DNA from: Pseudoalteromonas phenolica
GTDB taxonomy: Bacteria; Pseudomonadota; Gammaproteobacteria; Enterobacterales; Alteromonadaceae
Assembly (NCBI RefSeq): GCF_001444405.1
Contig: NZ_CP013187.1
Location: 1,860,001-1,924,000, forward strand
DNA: 64,000 nucleotides
Direction: 5' to 3'
Part shown: positions 54,346 to 63,123 of the stretch, piece by piece
Layout of the letters: every line of letters begins with the position of its first letter
Position numbering within the stretch: the first letter of the stretch is position 1
Program-made: the position numbers and the translations under genes
The notes under the pieces: generated by a model
What the model was told of the DNA's origin: nothing
The model's input: the letters and a program-made list of their open reading frames with translations, nothing else
The model's database searches: none

Positions 54346-54765
54346 TAAGTTCCTCCTCGGTAACAACTAATTTGAGCAATACTTCAGTAGCCTATTATAT
54401 GTCTTAGCGTTCTAAGATACCAATTACTACTGTTTAAATTCTTTTTATACACAAACAAATCTTTATATGGGGTTTAAGAGTTTCAAAAAGCAAAACGGAT
54501 AGATACCATTCGTTTTAGGTCTCTTTTTATTCGTTTGTGTATAAAGACACCAAAAATCTTGTGATTGACGCACACTGACACCGGTGTCATAATGATGTCA
54601 TATAGATCATATAACTTAATTACGGTGTTAAAAAGAGTTAATGCAAATTCTTTCAACATCTAATGTGTATTTAATCAAAATTTGAGCTAAATAAGCTTAA
54701 ATTTGCTTTATTGAATTCGCATATATTCATATCTACCTATCTAAATAGGCCTACAGGAGAACCTG
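54346..54765. promoter_or_regulatory. 420-base gnd/pykA divergent control region
   Basis: The region holds a pair of 17-base inverted repeats (54444-54460 and 54529-54545, one mismatch) with a smaller imperfect palindrome between them. A sigma-70-type promoter facing pykA, with an operator palindrome in its spacer, follows. From the -10 box to the pykA ATG lie about 170 bases of untranslated leader without an obvious riboswitch fold. Confidence 0.6.
54565..54593 (+). promoter_or_regulatory. pykA promoter with overlapping operator palindrome
   Basis: TTGACG (54565-54570) and CATAAT (54588-54593) are separated by 17 bases, a near-ideal sigma-70 promoter. The perfect palindrome TGACACCGGTGTCA (54576-54589), with the central CG typical of LacI-family operators, fills the spacer and touches the -10 box, so a bound protein would block transcription of pykA. 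Confidence 0.65.
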
Positions 54766-56199
54766 ATGCTTAGACGCACAAAAATTGTAGCAACCCTTGG
54801 ACCTGCAACTGACCGCGATAATAACTTAGAAAAAATCATAAAAGCGGGTGCAAACGTAGTTCGCCTAAATTTTTCTCATGGTGTTGCTCAAGATCATAAA
54901 GATAGAGCACAAGCTGTGAGAGATATTGCAGCTAAACTTAATAAACACGTCGCTATCCTTGCTGATTTACAAGGTCCTAAGATCCGTGTTTCAACTTTTA
55001 AAGATGGTAAAGTTAATCTTGAAGTTGGCGCTAAATTCATTCTTGATGCTGAGATGGCAAAAGGTGAAGGTACAGTTTCCGCTGTGGGTATCGATTATAA
55101 AGAGCTTCCTCAAGACGTAAAACAAGGTGACTTACTTTTACTTAATGATGGTTTAATTCAGCTTGTTGTTGATTCTGTAGATGGCGCGCTTGTTCATACT
55201 ACAGTTAAAGTCGGTGGTATTCTTTCTAACAACAAAGGGATCAACCGTTTGGGTGGTGGTTTAACCGCACCGGCATTTACGCCTAAAGATGAAGAAGACC
55301 TTATCACTGCAGCTGAAATTGGTGTTGATTATATTGCTGTTTCTTTCCCGCGCAGTGGCGACGATATGCGTTATGTGCGTTCACTTGCTGAAAAAGCGGG
55401 TTCTAACGCTCAACTTCTAGCAAAAATCGAGCGTGCGGAAGCCGTAGAAACTGTTGAAGCTATTGATGATATCGTTTTAGCATCTGATGCTGTAATGGTT
55501 GCACGTGGCGATTTAGGAGTTGAAATTGGTGATGCTGCTTTAGTTGGTAAGCAAAAATTAATTATCAGCCGTGCTCGTTCACTTAACCGTACTGTTGTTA
55601 CAGCAACTCAGATGATGGAATCAATGATTGATAACCCAATGCCAACACGTGCAGAAGTTATGGACGTGGCTAACGCGGTATTAGATGGAACAGATGCAGT
55701 CATGCTTTCAGCTGAAACCGCTGCTGGTGATTATCCTGAAGAAACTGTCGCGACTATGGCACGTGTTTGTTTAGGTGCAGAATCGCAACCTGAAGCAAAT
55801 GTGTCAAAGCACCGTTTAGACAGCATGTTCTCAGACACGTCAGAGACGCTTGCATTATCCGCGATGTATGCAGCTAACCATTTAGACAGCGTAAAAGCAA
55901 TTGTTACACTCACAGAGTCTGGCAAAACAGCTAAACTTATGTCACGCATTAGCTCTGGACATCCTATTTACTCTTTGTCTCGTCATGCGTCAACTCTTGG
56001 CCAAACAGCCTTGTATCGCGGTGTATACCCTGTTTACTTTGACTCAACGAAACATGATCAAGAATGCATGATCAAAGATGCACTTGATACGCTTGTAGAG
56101 CGTGGTTCTCTTGTTAAGGGAGATACTGTAATTTTGACGCATGGTGATAAAATGGAAACTGTGGGTGCAACTAACACAATGAAGATTATTACTGTTTAA
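54766..56199 (+). CDS. pykA: pyruvate kinase II
   Basis: The 477-residue product is very close in pattern to E. coli PykA, beginning 'LRRTKIVATLGPATDRDNN'. It has the substrate-loop 'RLNFSHG' (about 33-39), 'DLQGPKIRVSTF' (about 67-78), the catalytic Lys in 'AKIERAEAV' (about 220), 'MVARGDLGVEIG' (about 245-256) and 'TATQMMESM'. It converts phosphoenolpyruvate and ADP to pyruvate and ATP. The spacer operator in its promoter suggests repression by a sugar-responsive LacI-type protein. A strong terminator follows. Confidence 0.93.
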   Translation: MLRRTKIVATLGPATDRDNNLEKIIKAGANVVRLNFSHGVAQDHKDRAQAVRDIAAKLNKHVAILADLQGPKIRVSTFKDGKVNLEVGAKFILDAEMAKGEGTVSAVGIDYKELPQDVKQGDLLLLNDGLIQLVVDSVDGALVHTTVKVGGILSNNKGINRLGGGLTAPAFTPKDEEDLITAAEIGVDYIAVSFPRSGDDMRYVRSLAEKAGSNAQLLAKIERAEAVETVEAIDDIVLASDAVMVARGDLGVEIGDAALVGKQKLIISRARSLNRTVVTATQMMESMIDNPMPTRAEVMDVANAVLDGTDAVMLSAETAAGDYPEETVATMARVCLGAESQPEANVSKHRLDSMFSDTSETLALSAMYAANHLDSVKAIVTLTESGKTAKLMSRISSGHPIYSLSRHASTLGQTALYRGVYPVYFDSTKHDQECMIKDALDTLVERGSLVKGDTVILTHGDKMETVGATNTMKIITV

Positions 56200-56224
56200 T
56201 TAATCAATCATGAGTTATACATAC

Positions 56225-56252
56225 ATAAAAGAGCAGCCAATTAGCTGCTCTT
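56225..56252. terminator. terminator after pykA
   Basis: AAAAGAGCAGC and GCTGCTCTTTT are paired around a six-base loop, with T and A runs. It can serve both pykA and the converging LytTR regulator gene. Confidence 0.88.
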
Positions 56253-56277
56253 TTGTTTACTAGTGCAAAGAAAGAAG

Positions 56278-57102
56278 TTAACTCGCTAGCGCAGCTTTTA
56301 CTTTATCTCTATAACTACGACTTACTTTTAGCTCTTGTCCATTGTCGAGAACTAACAAATACTCACCACTTGTTTGTGTGACTAATTTACTGATCTGTTT
56401 AGTATTCACAATAGCTGATCGATGAACACGTACAAATAACGCAGGATCAAGCTCTTGCTCAAGCTCTTTCATTGTTTTACGTAGAATGTGAGTTTTTCCA
56501 TCATTACAATGAAGGCACATGTAATCGCCTGCAGCGTCAACCCATTGAATTGAAGAAGTTGTTACACGGATTATTTCGCCCTGCTCTTTTACAGCTAGAG
56601 ATTCTGGGTATTTCTTGTCTTCTAAAGCATCACCAGTAGCTAGTTTCTTTAGAATTTCTTCACAATTATTGCCTGTTATTCCTGCAACAAAACTTGCGAG
56701 TTTCTTTTTATGGGCGTTATCTTGTTGTGTTTTTAAATAGCTTTGCACTTTATCCACCGCCTGTTCTAATCGGTTGTCATCAACGGGTTTTAAAATATAA
56801 TCGAGGGCATGGATCTCAAATGCTTGCACTGCATATTGATCGAATGCAGTTACAAACACAACAGCAGGCATTGGACCCGGCTTTTCACTGAGCGTTTTTG
56901 CAACCTCAAAACCATTCATGCCAGGCATTTGAATATCAAGAAATAGCAGGTCGATGTCATTTTCATTACAGGCTTGAATGGCTTTTTCGCCTGTTGGGCA
57001 TAAATCAACTACTTCTAATTGTTCAAATTCCTTTAGTCTGACAGCAAGACCTTTTCTTGCTAATGGTTCATCATCAACGATTAATGTTTTAATTCTAGTC
57101 AT
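56278..57102 (-). CDS. LytTR-family response regulator
   Basis: With ATG 57102 (MTRIKTLIVDDEP) the protein has 274 residues. A receiver domain (1-120) has 'VDDEPLARKG', phospho-Asp in 'LLFLDIQMPGMNG' (about 55) and Lys in 'YILKPVDD'. A linker is followed by a LytTR DNA-binding domain (about 170-272), with 'VRVHRSAIVNTKQISKL' and 'LKVSRSYRDKVK'. The longer ATG at 57120 adds six residues from within the kinase gene and is less likely. It is paired with the sensor kinase gene, overlapping it by a few bases. Confidence 0.88.
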   Translation of the reverse strand: MTRIKTLIVDDEPLARKGLAVRLKEFEQLEVVDLCPTGEKAIQACNENDIDLLFLDIQMPGMNGFEVAKTLSEKPGPMPAVVFVTAFDQYAVQAFEIHALDYILKPVDDNRLEQAVDKVQSYLKTQQDNAHKKKLASFVAGITGNNCEEILKKLATGDALEDKKYPESLAVKEQGEIIRVTTSSIQWVDAAGDYMCLHCNDGKTHILRKTMKELEQELDPALFVRVHRSAIVNTKQISKLVTQTSGEYLLVLDNGQELKVSRSYRDKVKAALAS

Positions 57103-58171
57103 TACTTTCTGCCTTCTCATAAGGAACGCGAATATTTACTTTTAGCCCGTTTGGTGTGTTGTGTGATAGAGCAAACGAGTAATTATTTTCGTATAAGGTT
57201 TTTAATCTATCTTGGGTATTCGCAATACCCACTCCTGACGCGTTCAACAACTTTCCATTTTTTATATCGGCTCCGGGGCCATTATCCCCTACCTCTAATA
57301 ATAACTCGTTGGCAAAGACTTGCGCTTTAATCTCTAACTTACCACCTTCCGTCATGTGGGCGATGGCATATTTGATTGAGTTTTCAATTAACGGTTGCAA
57401 TAACAAACTTGGGACTAAAGCCTGTTTTGCTTCTTCTGACATGCTAACATCTATTGATAATCGTTCATCAAAACGTACTTTCTCGATTTCAAGATATAAG
57501 TTTAGTGCATGTATTTCCTGTTCAAGTGGTACTTTTTTGATAGGATCAGTGTTCAATGTGTACCGAAGAAAGTCGCTCAACCTTGAGACCATCTGATTTG
57601 CATCTTTGTTCTCTTCAACGAGAATCAAAGTGGATATTGCATTTAGTGTATTAAACAAGAAATGAGGGTTGAGTTGATACCTAAGCATTTTAAGCTGAGC
57701 TTCATGTGCCATAGTATTCGCTTTTAACGCTTTTTGGCGTTCACTCTGAAGTAACTGATAATACTTAATACCGAAGTATAAACCACTCCAACATAGAATG
57801 ATGTAAACAGAATCTAAGCCTTGTTGAAAATAATAAAACCACTCTGTGGGTCTATATCCATGACGATAAATTTCCCAAAGGTTAAATTTTTGTATCACAG
57901 ACCAAAGTGTGCCAGTTACATACGACGCACTGAAAACAACAACAATAAGAACCCATGGTTTAGAGTTCCATATTTTTCTATAGAGATAACGTAGCGGTAC
58001 TGTCATTAAACAACCTGCATAGGCATTTAATACAATGACGAATACATAAATATCTCTCATTTCGAAAACTTTTGAGCCAATATAGTTTACTAATGCATAG
58101 CCAATCCAGCCTGCAATTTGAAGTACCCAAAAGAATCGTTGTCGGTTATCGACTAAAGCTTGCCATTTCAA
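57095..58171 (-). CDS. LytS/AlgZ-type sensor histidine kinase
   Basis: The 358-residue product has four membrane helices in the first 145 residues, a linker coil, a His_kinase (PF06580-type) domain with 'YQLNPHFLFNTLNAISTL' (His near 172), and a HATPase domain with 'LLLQPLIENSIKYA' and 'VGDNGPGAD' followed by 'GVGIANTQDRL'. This compact type pairs with LytTR regulators (LytS/LytR, AlgZ/AlgR, BtsS/BtsR). The signal is unknown; no separate sensor domain is present outside the membrane part. Confidence 0.88.
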   Translation of the reverse strand: MKWQALVDNRQRFFWVLQIAGWIGYALVNYIGSKVFEMRDIYVFVIVLNAYAGCLMTVPLRYLYRKIWNSKPWVLIVVVFSASYVTGTLWSVIQKFNLWEIYRHGYRPTEWFYYFQQGLDSVYIILCWSGLYFGIKYYQLLQSERQKALKANTMAHEAQLKMLRYQLNPHFLFNTLNAISTLILVEENKDANQMVSRLSDFLRYTLNTDPIKKVPLEQEIHALNLYLEIEKVRFDERLSIDVSMSEEAKQALVPSLLLQPLIENSIKYAIAHMTEGGKLEIKAQVFANELLLEVGDNGPGADIKNGKLLNASGVGIANTQDRLKTLYENNYSFALSHNTPNGLKVNIRVPYEKAESND

Positions 58172-58269
58172 CGGATTATATAACTCCTATTTAATGTCCA
58201 AATTATACGTAATGCATCTAAACATCGCACTGCTACCAATCTCAGATTTTCATCTGCTTACCGCAAAGA

Positions 58270-58295
58270 AAAGGGGCACAAAAAAGTGCCCCTTT
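58270..58295. terminator. terminator downstream of SulP gene
   Basis: AAAGGGGCAC and GTGCCCCTTT flank an A6 loop, immediately downstream of the leftward SulP gene. No strong T run follows on the minus strand beyond the stem's own T residues. Confidence 0.7.
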
Positions 58296-58314
58296 ATCTA
58301 TTAACTTTAGATTT

Positions 58315-59871
58315 TTATGCAAGTTTGTCCGAAGCAACCTTATAATTTGGGTCTTCGATAACATTAACTTCAACTAAATCTTTTGCCTTATTAAGTAATT
58401 GAATACAGTCAGGGCTTAAATGACGCAAATGTACTGTCTTACCCGCTTTTTTGTATCGCTCAGCAAGACTATCAATTGCTTCGATTGCACTGTGGTCTGC
58501 AACACGACTATATTTAAATTCAATAATTACATCATTTGGATCGTTATTAATGTCAAACAGCTCAGCAAAGTTTTTAACCGAACCAAAGAATAACGGGCCA
58601 TGAAGTTCGTATACCTTCGAACCCTCTTCATCAATATAATTATTGGTGTAAATGTGTTTTGCATGCTCCCAAGCAAATACGAGTGCAGAGACAATCACAC
58701 CAACACAAACAGCAACCGCAAGGTCCGTAATAACGGTAACACCAGACACAAGCACTATCACAAAAGCATCTGTCTTTGGAATTCGCTTCATTAATCTAAA
58801 GCTAGACCATTCAAAAGTACCTAAAACAACCATAAACATTACACCGACTAACGCTGCTAATGGGATCATTTCAATAAGGCTTGCAGCGAATAGAATAAAG
58901 CAAAGTAACAGTATAGCCGCTGTAATCCCTGATAAACGACTTCGCCCACCAGAATTAATATTTATCATTGATTGACCAATCATTGCACAGCCACCCATTG
59001 CACCAAACACACCACAAGTTACATTAGCAGCGCCTTGACCTATACATTCTTTATTAGAATTGCCACGTGTTTCTGTGATTTCATCAATTAATGTTAGTGT
59101 TAACAATGATTCAATTAAGCCAATAGCAGCTAACACCAAGGCGTAAGGGAAAATAATCTTAAATGTTTCAAAGTTAAACGGTACAGCAGGAATATGGAAC
59201 TCAGGGAACCCGCCAGCAATTGTGGCATTCAGATCGCCCGACATATCTTTTAAGTAATCAAGTACAGTACGAGATTCTAGGTCTAAACCAATAACAAGGC
59301 CTGTAACAACTAATATAGCGGCGAGTGAAGATGGGATAGCAGTAGTAAGCTTTGGTAAAAAATGAATGATCGCCATTGTTAAAGCAACAAGACCGGCCAT
59401 AACATACAATTGTGAGCCTTGCATCCATTGTAACTGCCCTTCACCGTCCATAACTTTGAATTGCCCTAATTGAGCTAGGAAAATTACAATTGCCAAGCCA
59501 TTTACAAAACCCAACATAACTGGGTGAGGTACCATTCGAATAAATTTACCGAGCTTAAATATACCTGCCAAAATTTGTAGAACGCCCATGAGCAGAACGG
59601 TTGCAAATAAGTATTCGACTCCATGTTCAATAACCAAGCTTACCATTACAACAGCTAATGCACCCGTTGCACCTGAGATCATGCCAGGTCGGCCGCCAAA
59701 AATAGACGTAATTAAGCCGACGATAAAGGCCGCATAAAGGCCAACTAAGGGATCAACATGCGCAACAAATGCGAATGCCACAGCTTCAGGTACCAATGCC
59801 AATGCAACGGTTAAACCGGAAAGGATATCGTTTTTAGCAGAGCTTGGTGCTTTGCCTATCAGATTAAACAT
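58315..59871 (-). CDS. SulP-family anion transporter with STAS domain
   Basis: The 518-residue product has about twelve to fourteen membrane helices and a short C-terminal STAS domain (about 415-510). SulP features are 'SGLTVALALVPEAVAFAFVA' (TM1, about 18-37), 'GLYAAFIVGLITSIFGGRPGMISGATGA' in part, and 'GLIESLLTLTLIDEITETRGNSNKE'-type TM8 sequence with conserved Glu. Substrates of the family include sulphate, bicarbonate and dicarboxylates; the sequence alone does not decide. It stands alone, with terminators on both sides. Confidence 0.88.
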   Translation of the reverse strand: MFNLIGKAPSSAKNDILSGLTVALALVPEAVAFAFVAHVDPLVGLYAAFIVGLITSIFGGRPGMISGATGALAVVMVSLVIEHGVEYLFATVLLMGVLQILAGIFKLGKFIRMVPHPVMLGFVNGLAIVIFLAQLGQFKVMDGEGQLQWMQGSQLYVMAGLVALTMAIIHFLPKLTTAIPSSLAAILVVTGLVIGLDLESRTVLDYLKDMSGDLNATIAGGFPEFHIPAVPFNFETFKIIFPYALVLAAIGLIESLLTLTLIDEITETRGNSNKECIGQGAANVTCGVFGAMGGCAMIGQSMININSGGRSRLSGITAAILLLCFILFAASLIEMIPLAALVGVMFMVVLGTFEWSSFRLMKRIPKTDAFVIVLVSGVTVITDLAVAVCVGVIVSALVFAWEHAKHIYTNNYIDEEGSKVYELHGPLFFGSVKNFAELFDINNDPNDVIIEFKYSRVADHSAIEAIDSLAERYKKAGKTVHLRHLSPDCIQLLNKAKDLVEVNVIEDPNYKVASDKLA

Positions 59872-59918
59872 TCATTTCCTCGATGTGTTAGATGTGTATT
59901 TTTAATAATTATGAACAG

Positions 59919-59953
59919 AAAAGCGCTGGATTATAGCGAAATCCAGCGCTTTT
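59919..59953. terminator. bidirectional hairpin between Lrp-type and SulP genes
   Basis: AAAAGCGCTGGAT and ATCCAGCGCTTTT flank a nine-base loop. It ends the leftward Lrp-type regulator transcript and lies upstream of the SulP gene, so the two are separate units. Confidence 0.85.
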
Positions 59954-60003
59954 AACAAATTGACTACATCAGACCAGTGTAGTCGAAAAACGTGACAAAG
60001 TTT

Positions 60004-60462
60004 TTAAAGGGGTAAAGCTGTAGTTCTCTTAACACACGTCATAGTCACATTTGAATGAACTTCTTGTACATATTCTAAGTTAAGCAAATTGTCGCGTACA
60101 AATCGCTCGTAGCCGTCTATGCCTTTTGAAATGATCCGCAACATAAAATCCATTGTTCCAGCCATGGTGTAACATTCAGTTACTTCGTCATAACTTAGGA
60201 TAAGTTCTTCAAATTCAGCTAAATTATTTCGTCCATGATTTGATAAACGTACATTGGCATAAACCAACATATCAAAGCCAAGCTTTTTATCATCTAATAA
60301 AGCAACTTTTCCTTTGATGTAACCATCTTGTTCTAACTTTGCAATTCTACGCCAACAAGGTGATTGAGAAAGCCCCACTTTGTCAGCAATTTCTGCTGTA
60401 GATAAACTTGCATCCTGTTGGATTAAAGCCAATATTTGTCTGTCAACTTGATTTAAAGACAT
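60004..60462 (-). CDS. Lrp/AsnC-family transcriptional regulator
   Basis: With ATG 60462 (MSLNQVDRQI) the protein has 152 residues; the in-frame TTG two codons earlier is less likely. A winged-helix HTH (about 5-55, 'STAEIADKVGLSQSPCWRRI') is followed by a RAM/AsnC ligand-binding domain (about 65-145, 'YTMAGTMDFMLRI'). It resembles the DecR/YbaO and Lrp groups. It probably senses an amino acid, but the target is not visible: neither neighbour is an obvious amino-acid gene. It stands 60 or so bases from the gloC end in the same direction. Confidence 0.86.
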   Translation of the reverse strand: MSLNQVDRQILALIQQDASLSTAEIADKVGLSQSPCWRRIAKLEQDGYIKGKVALLDDKKLGFDMLVYANVRLSNHGRNNLAEFEELILSYDEVTECYTMAGTMDFMLRIISKGIDGYERFVRDNLLNLEYVQEVHSNVTMTCVKRTTALPL

Positions 60463-60528
60463 ATTCAATACGTTCTCTTAAATTTGTGAGAAATTAATTC
60501 TCTTTATTAGATTAAATGTTAGTGCTTT

Positions 60529-61170
60529 TTAGCCAAATCGGCCACTCATAAATGGGTTATGTACCTTCTCGTAACCGATAGAAGTATTTGACCCATGTCC
60601 AGAATAAACTTGAACTTCATCTGGTAAGGTAAATAATTGAGTTTCGATTGACGTTTTTAACTGCTCACTATTTCCCTTAGGAAAGTCAGTTCTTCCTACT
60701 GAGCCTTTAAAAAGCACATCCCCAACAAATACGACTCGTTTATTGGCTTCATAAAAAACAACATGCCCAGGCGTGTGCCCGGGACAATGCCTAACTTCAA
60801 ATTTTAGATGGCCTAATTCGAAAACATCTCCATGTTTGAGCCAACGGTCAGGATAAAAGACTTCATGAGGTTCAAAACCAAACATTTGCGATTGCATTGG
60901 CAAGGCCTCAAACCAAAAACGTTCCTCTTCAGTTGGCCCAATAATTTGAATATCAAGTTTCTTAGCGATTTCTACACATGCACCAACATGATCTAAATGA
61001 CCATGTGTAAGCAAAATACATTTCACTTGTAAGTTATTATTAGCAATGTGATCTAATAATATTTCCGCTTCACCACCCGGATCTAACACAGCAGTATCAC
61101 CGGTTTGTTCACAAGTAATAAAACGCGTATTTTGCATAAATGCAGTGACAGGCTTGGTAACGACTTTCAC
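60529..61170 (-). CDS. gloC: hydroxyacylglutathione hydrolase GloC (YcbL)
   Basis: The 213-residue product aligns by eye along its whole length with E. coli GloC/YcbL: 'PVTAFMQNTRFI', 'VLDPGGEAE', the metal motif 'LLTHGHLDHVGA' (about 53-64), 'HCPGHTPGHVVF' (about 130), 'FVGDVLFKGSVGRTDFPKG' and 'YSGHGSNTSIGYE'. It is a type II glyoxalase lacking the C-terminal helical domain of GloB, hydrolysing S-lactoylglutathione in methylglyoxal detoxification. It starts 3 bases after the carboxypeptidase stop, so the two are probably co-transcribed. Confidence 0.9.
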   Translation of the reverse strand: MKVVTKPVTAFMQNTRFITCEQTGDTAVLDPGGEAEILLDHIANNNLQVKCILLTHGHLDHVGACVEIAKKLDIQIIGPTEEERFWFEALPMQSQMFGFEPHEVFYPDRWLKHGDVFELGHLKFEVRHCPGHTPGHVVFYEANKRVVFVGDVLFKGSVGRTDFPKGNSEQLKTSIETQLFTLPDEVQVYSGHGSNTSIGYEKVHNPFMSGRFG

Positions 61171-61173
61171 TGA

Positions 61174-62976
61174 TTACTTCTCTACTTCTTGTTGCTTTGG
61201 TTTATATTGCATCAATATTGGGTATTTTAAATAGCCTTGATCATAATATGGCGTTTTTGAATACAACCAATTTAAACGCGCTTTAGGATCGGATTCAAAG
61301 TTTTTATCTTCTCTTAGCTTCTTATCGAATTCTAACGCAAGTTTAGGGTTATCTTTTAACATTGAACGGGCATAAGGTACTAATGCATAATTTTCAACAT
61401 ATTCTGTTCTTTGGAATATTGTATGAAAGCTCCCCCAAGAAAAGAAAGAATCAGGGGCTTCAGGGTGCAATAAATGGGTTGCCAGCTTTCCTCTTGCTTG
61501 ATGAGTCGATACTTTGTACCACCCTCTTAAATCTTTTGCTTCAATAACATCATAACCGAACTCGGCTGTTACTCTAAAACGACCTTCAAAAGGTGTTTTA
61601 TCGAAAGAGTAATTCTTTACTGTTGCGAGGTTTAAATCAGAAACCAACTCTGTTGAAGTGACTTTCTCTACATTGATGCCATGTATTGATAATTTATCTG
61701 TAATAAAGCTATAAGACTGAGGAATGTAAAATGCATCAGGAACATCTACTTCGGAAACCACTTCTTTTTTCCAAAAGATTGGAAGCTTTTCGTAGTATTC
61801 TGGCTCTCCAAGATACTTAACCTCTTGTTGACCTGACAAAGCACTGTTAAACCTCTTATATTTAATCCCTTTGAAGTTGATAAAATCCGGTTCAGTTGCA
61901 TATTTTCTATTAAGCACTAAACGTTTTGGTGTTTTATGCTCATTTTTTACTGCGCTCTCAAGGGCTTTACCATGGATCGACAGAGCATCTATTGCGCCAT
62001 CCAAAAAAACATAAGTGCCAAGAACACGTTGCTTGTAAGGTTTGAGCGAATGATTTTCAACTAAAATTGTTGGTACATTAGCCAAGTCTCCCCAACCATT
62101 AGAAAACCTTGGGCCCGCTATCCAACCAGCTAAACCGCTTTTAAATTCTCTTTTATCCATTACAAACACCAGTGGCCCTGGAATGTGCTCTGAATCAGCT
62201 AACACCTTATCAATATGCGGTTGAAACTTTTCAGCTAAGACTGTTGCTATTTGTGGCGATTCACTTGCGAAAGCAGGTGTGTAACCATAAGTGACATCGT
62301 ATTGGTAATCAGCACCGTCAGTCACATGAACATCTACATACAAATCAGGTTCAAATTCATTAATTACATTTAATACACCCTTTACTTCTGGCGTATCTAA
62401 CTTTGTGTAATCACGATTAAGATTTAGGTTGTTTCCATTCGTTCTGAAACCCATCTCAATTGGGCCACGCTGGTTAATGCGATTAAACTCGCTTCGGCGC
62501 TCATGGCCATCAACATTTAAGATTGGTATAAAGAGTATGTTTACTTTAGTTAGCAGATCCCTTCTTTTGCCCGTAGCGATATCTCGTAACAACATAAAAC
62601 CAGCATCTTTTCCATCAATTTCACCTGAATGAATACCAGCTTGAATTAAGATTGTCGGCTTACCATTACTTTTGATCATATTTGCAGAAAATTGACCATT
62701 TTCACTGGCAACAATCATTTTGATCGCACGCCCACCGAAGCTTTCACCAATTATTAAACTGCTGAATTGGGTTGGATTTGCTGCAATCAATCTGTCTACG
62801 AATTTCATAGTGTCTTCATAAGTTGGCGATGCTTCACCACCACTTAATTCAAAGTCTGTTGTTAAAGGACCTGAACTTTGCATTAGTTGCAAACTTTTCC
62901 CTTGCCAAGGCATTAATGGCGGTAAATGACCATTCATACTTAACACAGTGGATAACATTATAAGGTTTGCAAACAT
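61174..62976 (-). CDS. M14-family zinc carboxypeptidase
   Basis: The 600-residue product is probably exported; its N-terminus (1-14) is a short hydrophobic stretch that could be a signal peptide. The M14 catalytic domain (about 50-350) has the zinc motif HxxE in 'GIHSGEIDGKDAG' (about 114-126), the substrate Arg/Asn region 'NLNRDYTKLDTPE', the third zinc ligand in 'LYVDVHVTDGADY' and the catalytic Glu in 'TILVENHSLKP'. About 250 residues follow that I cannot assign. Family members remove C-terminal residues or trim peptidoglycan peptides. It leads a two-gene unit with gloC. Confidence 0.85.
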   Translation of the reverse strand: MFANLIMLSTVLSMNGHLPPLMPWQGKSLQLMQSSGPLTTDFELSGGEASPTYEDTMKFVDRLIAANPTQFSSLIIGESFGGRAIKMIVASENGQFSANMIKSNGKPTILIQAGIHSGEIDGKDAGFMLLRDIATGKRRDLLTKVNILFIPILNVDGHERRSEFNRINQRGPIEMGFRTNGNNLNLNRDYTKLDTPEVKGVLNVINEFEPDLYVDVHVTDGADYQYDVTYGYTPAFASESPQIATVLAEKFQPHIDKVLADSEHIPGPLVFVMDKREFKSGLAGWIAGPRFSNGWGDLANVPTILVENHSLKPYKQRVLGTYVFLDGAIDALSIHGKALESAVKNEHKTPKRLVLNRKYATEPDFINFKGIKYKRFNSALSGQQEVKYLGEPEYYEKLPIFWKKEVVSEVDVPDAFYIPQSYSFITDKLSIHGINVEKVTSTELVSDLNLATVKNYSFDKTPFEGRFRVTAEFGYDVIEAKDLRGWYKVSTHQARGKLATHLLHPEAPDSFFSWGSFHTIFQRTEYVENYALVPYARSMLKDNPKLALEFDKKLREDKNFESDPKARLNWLYSKTPYYDQGYLKYPILMQYKPKQQEVEK

Positions 62977-63123
62977 GTAAAAGACTCATTAATAATCTAT
63001 AAGTTAGCCGAATTATATCAATCTTTTACAAACCAATTTAGAATGTGCGGTGATTCAACAAAAAAATGCAGCAAACGACATAATTAGCATTTTTTATCTA
63101 CCTTAATACAGCGAAATAACAAT

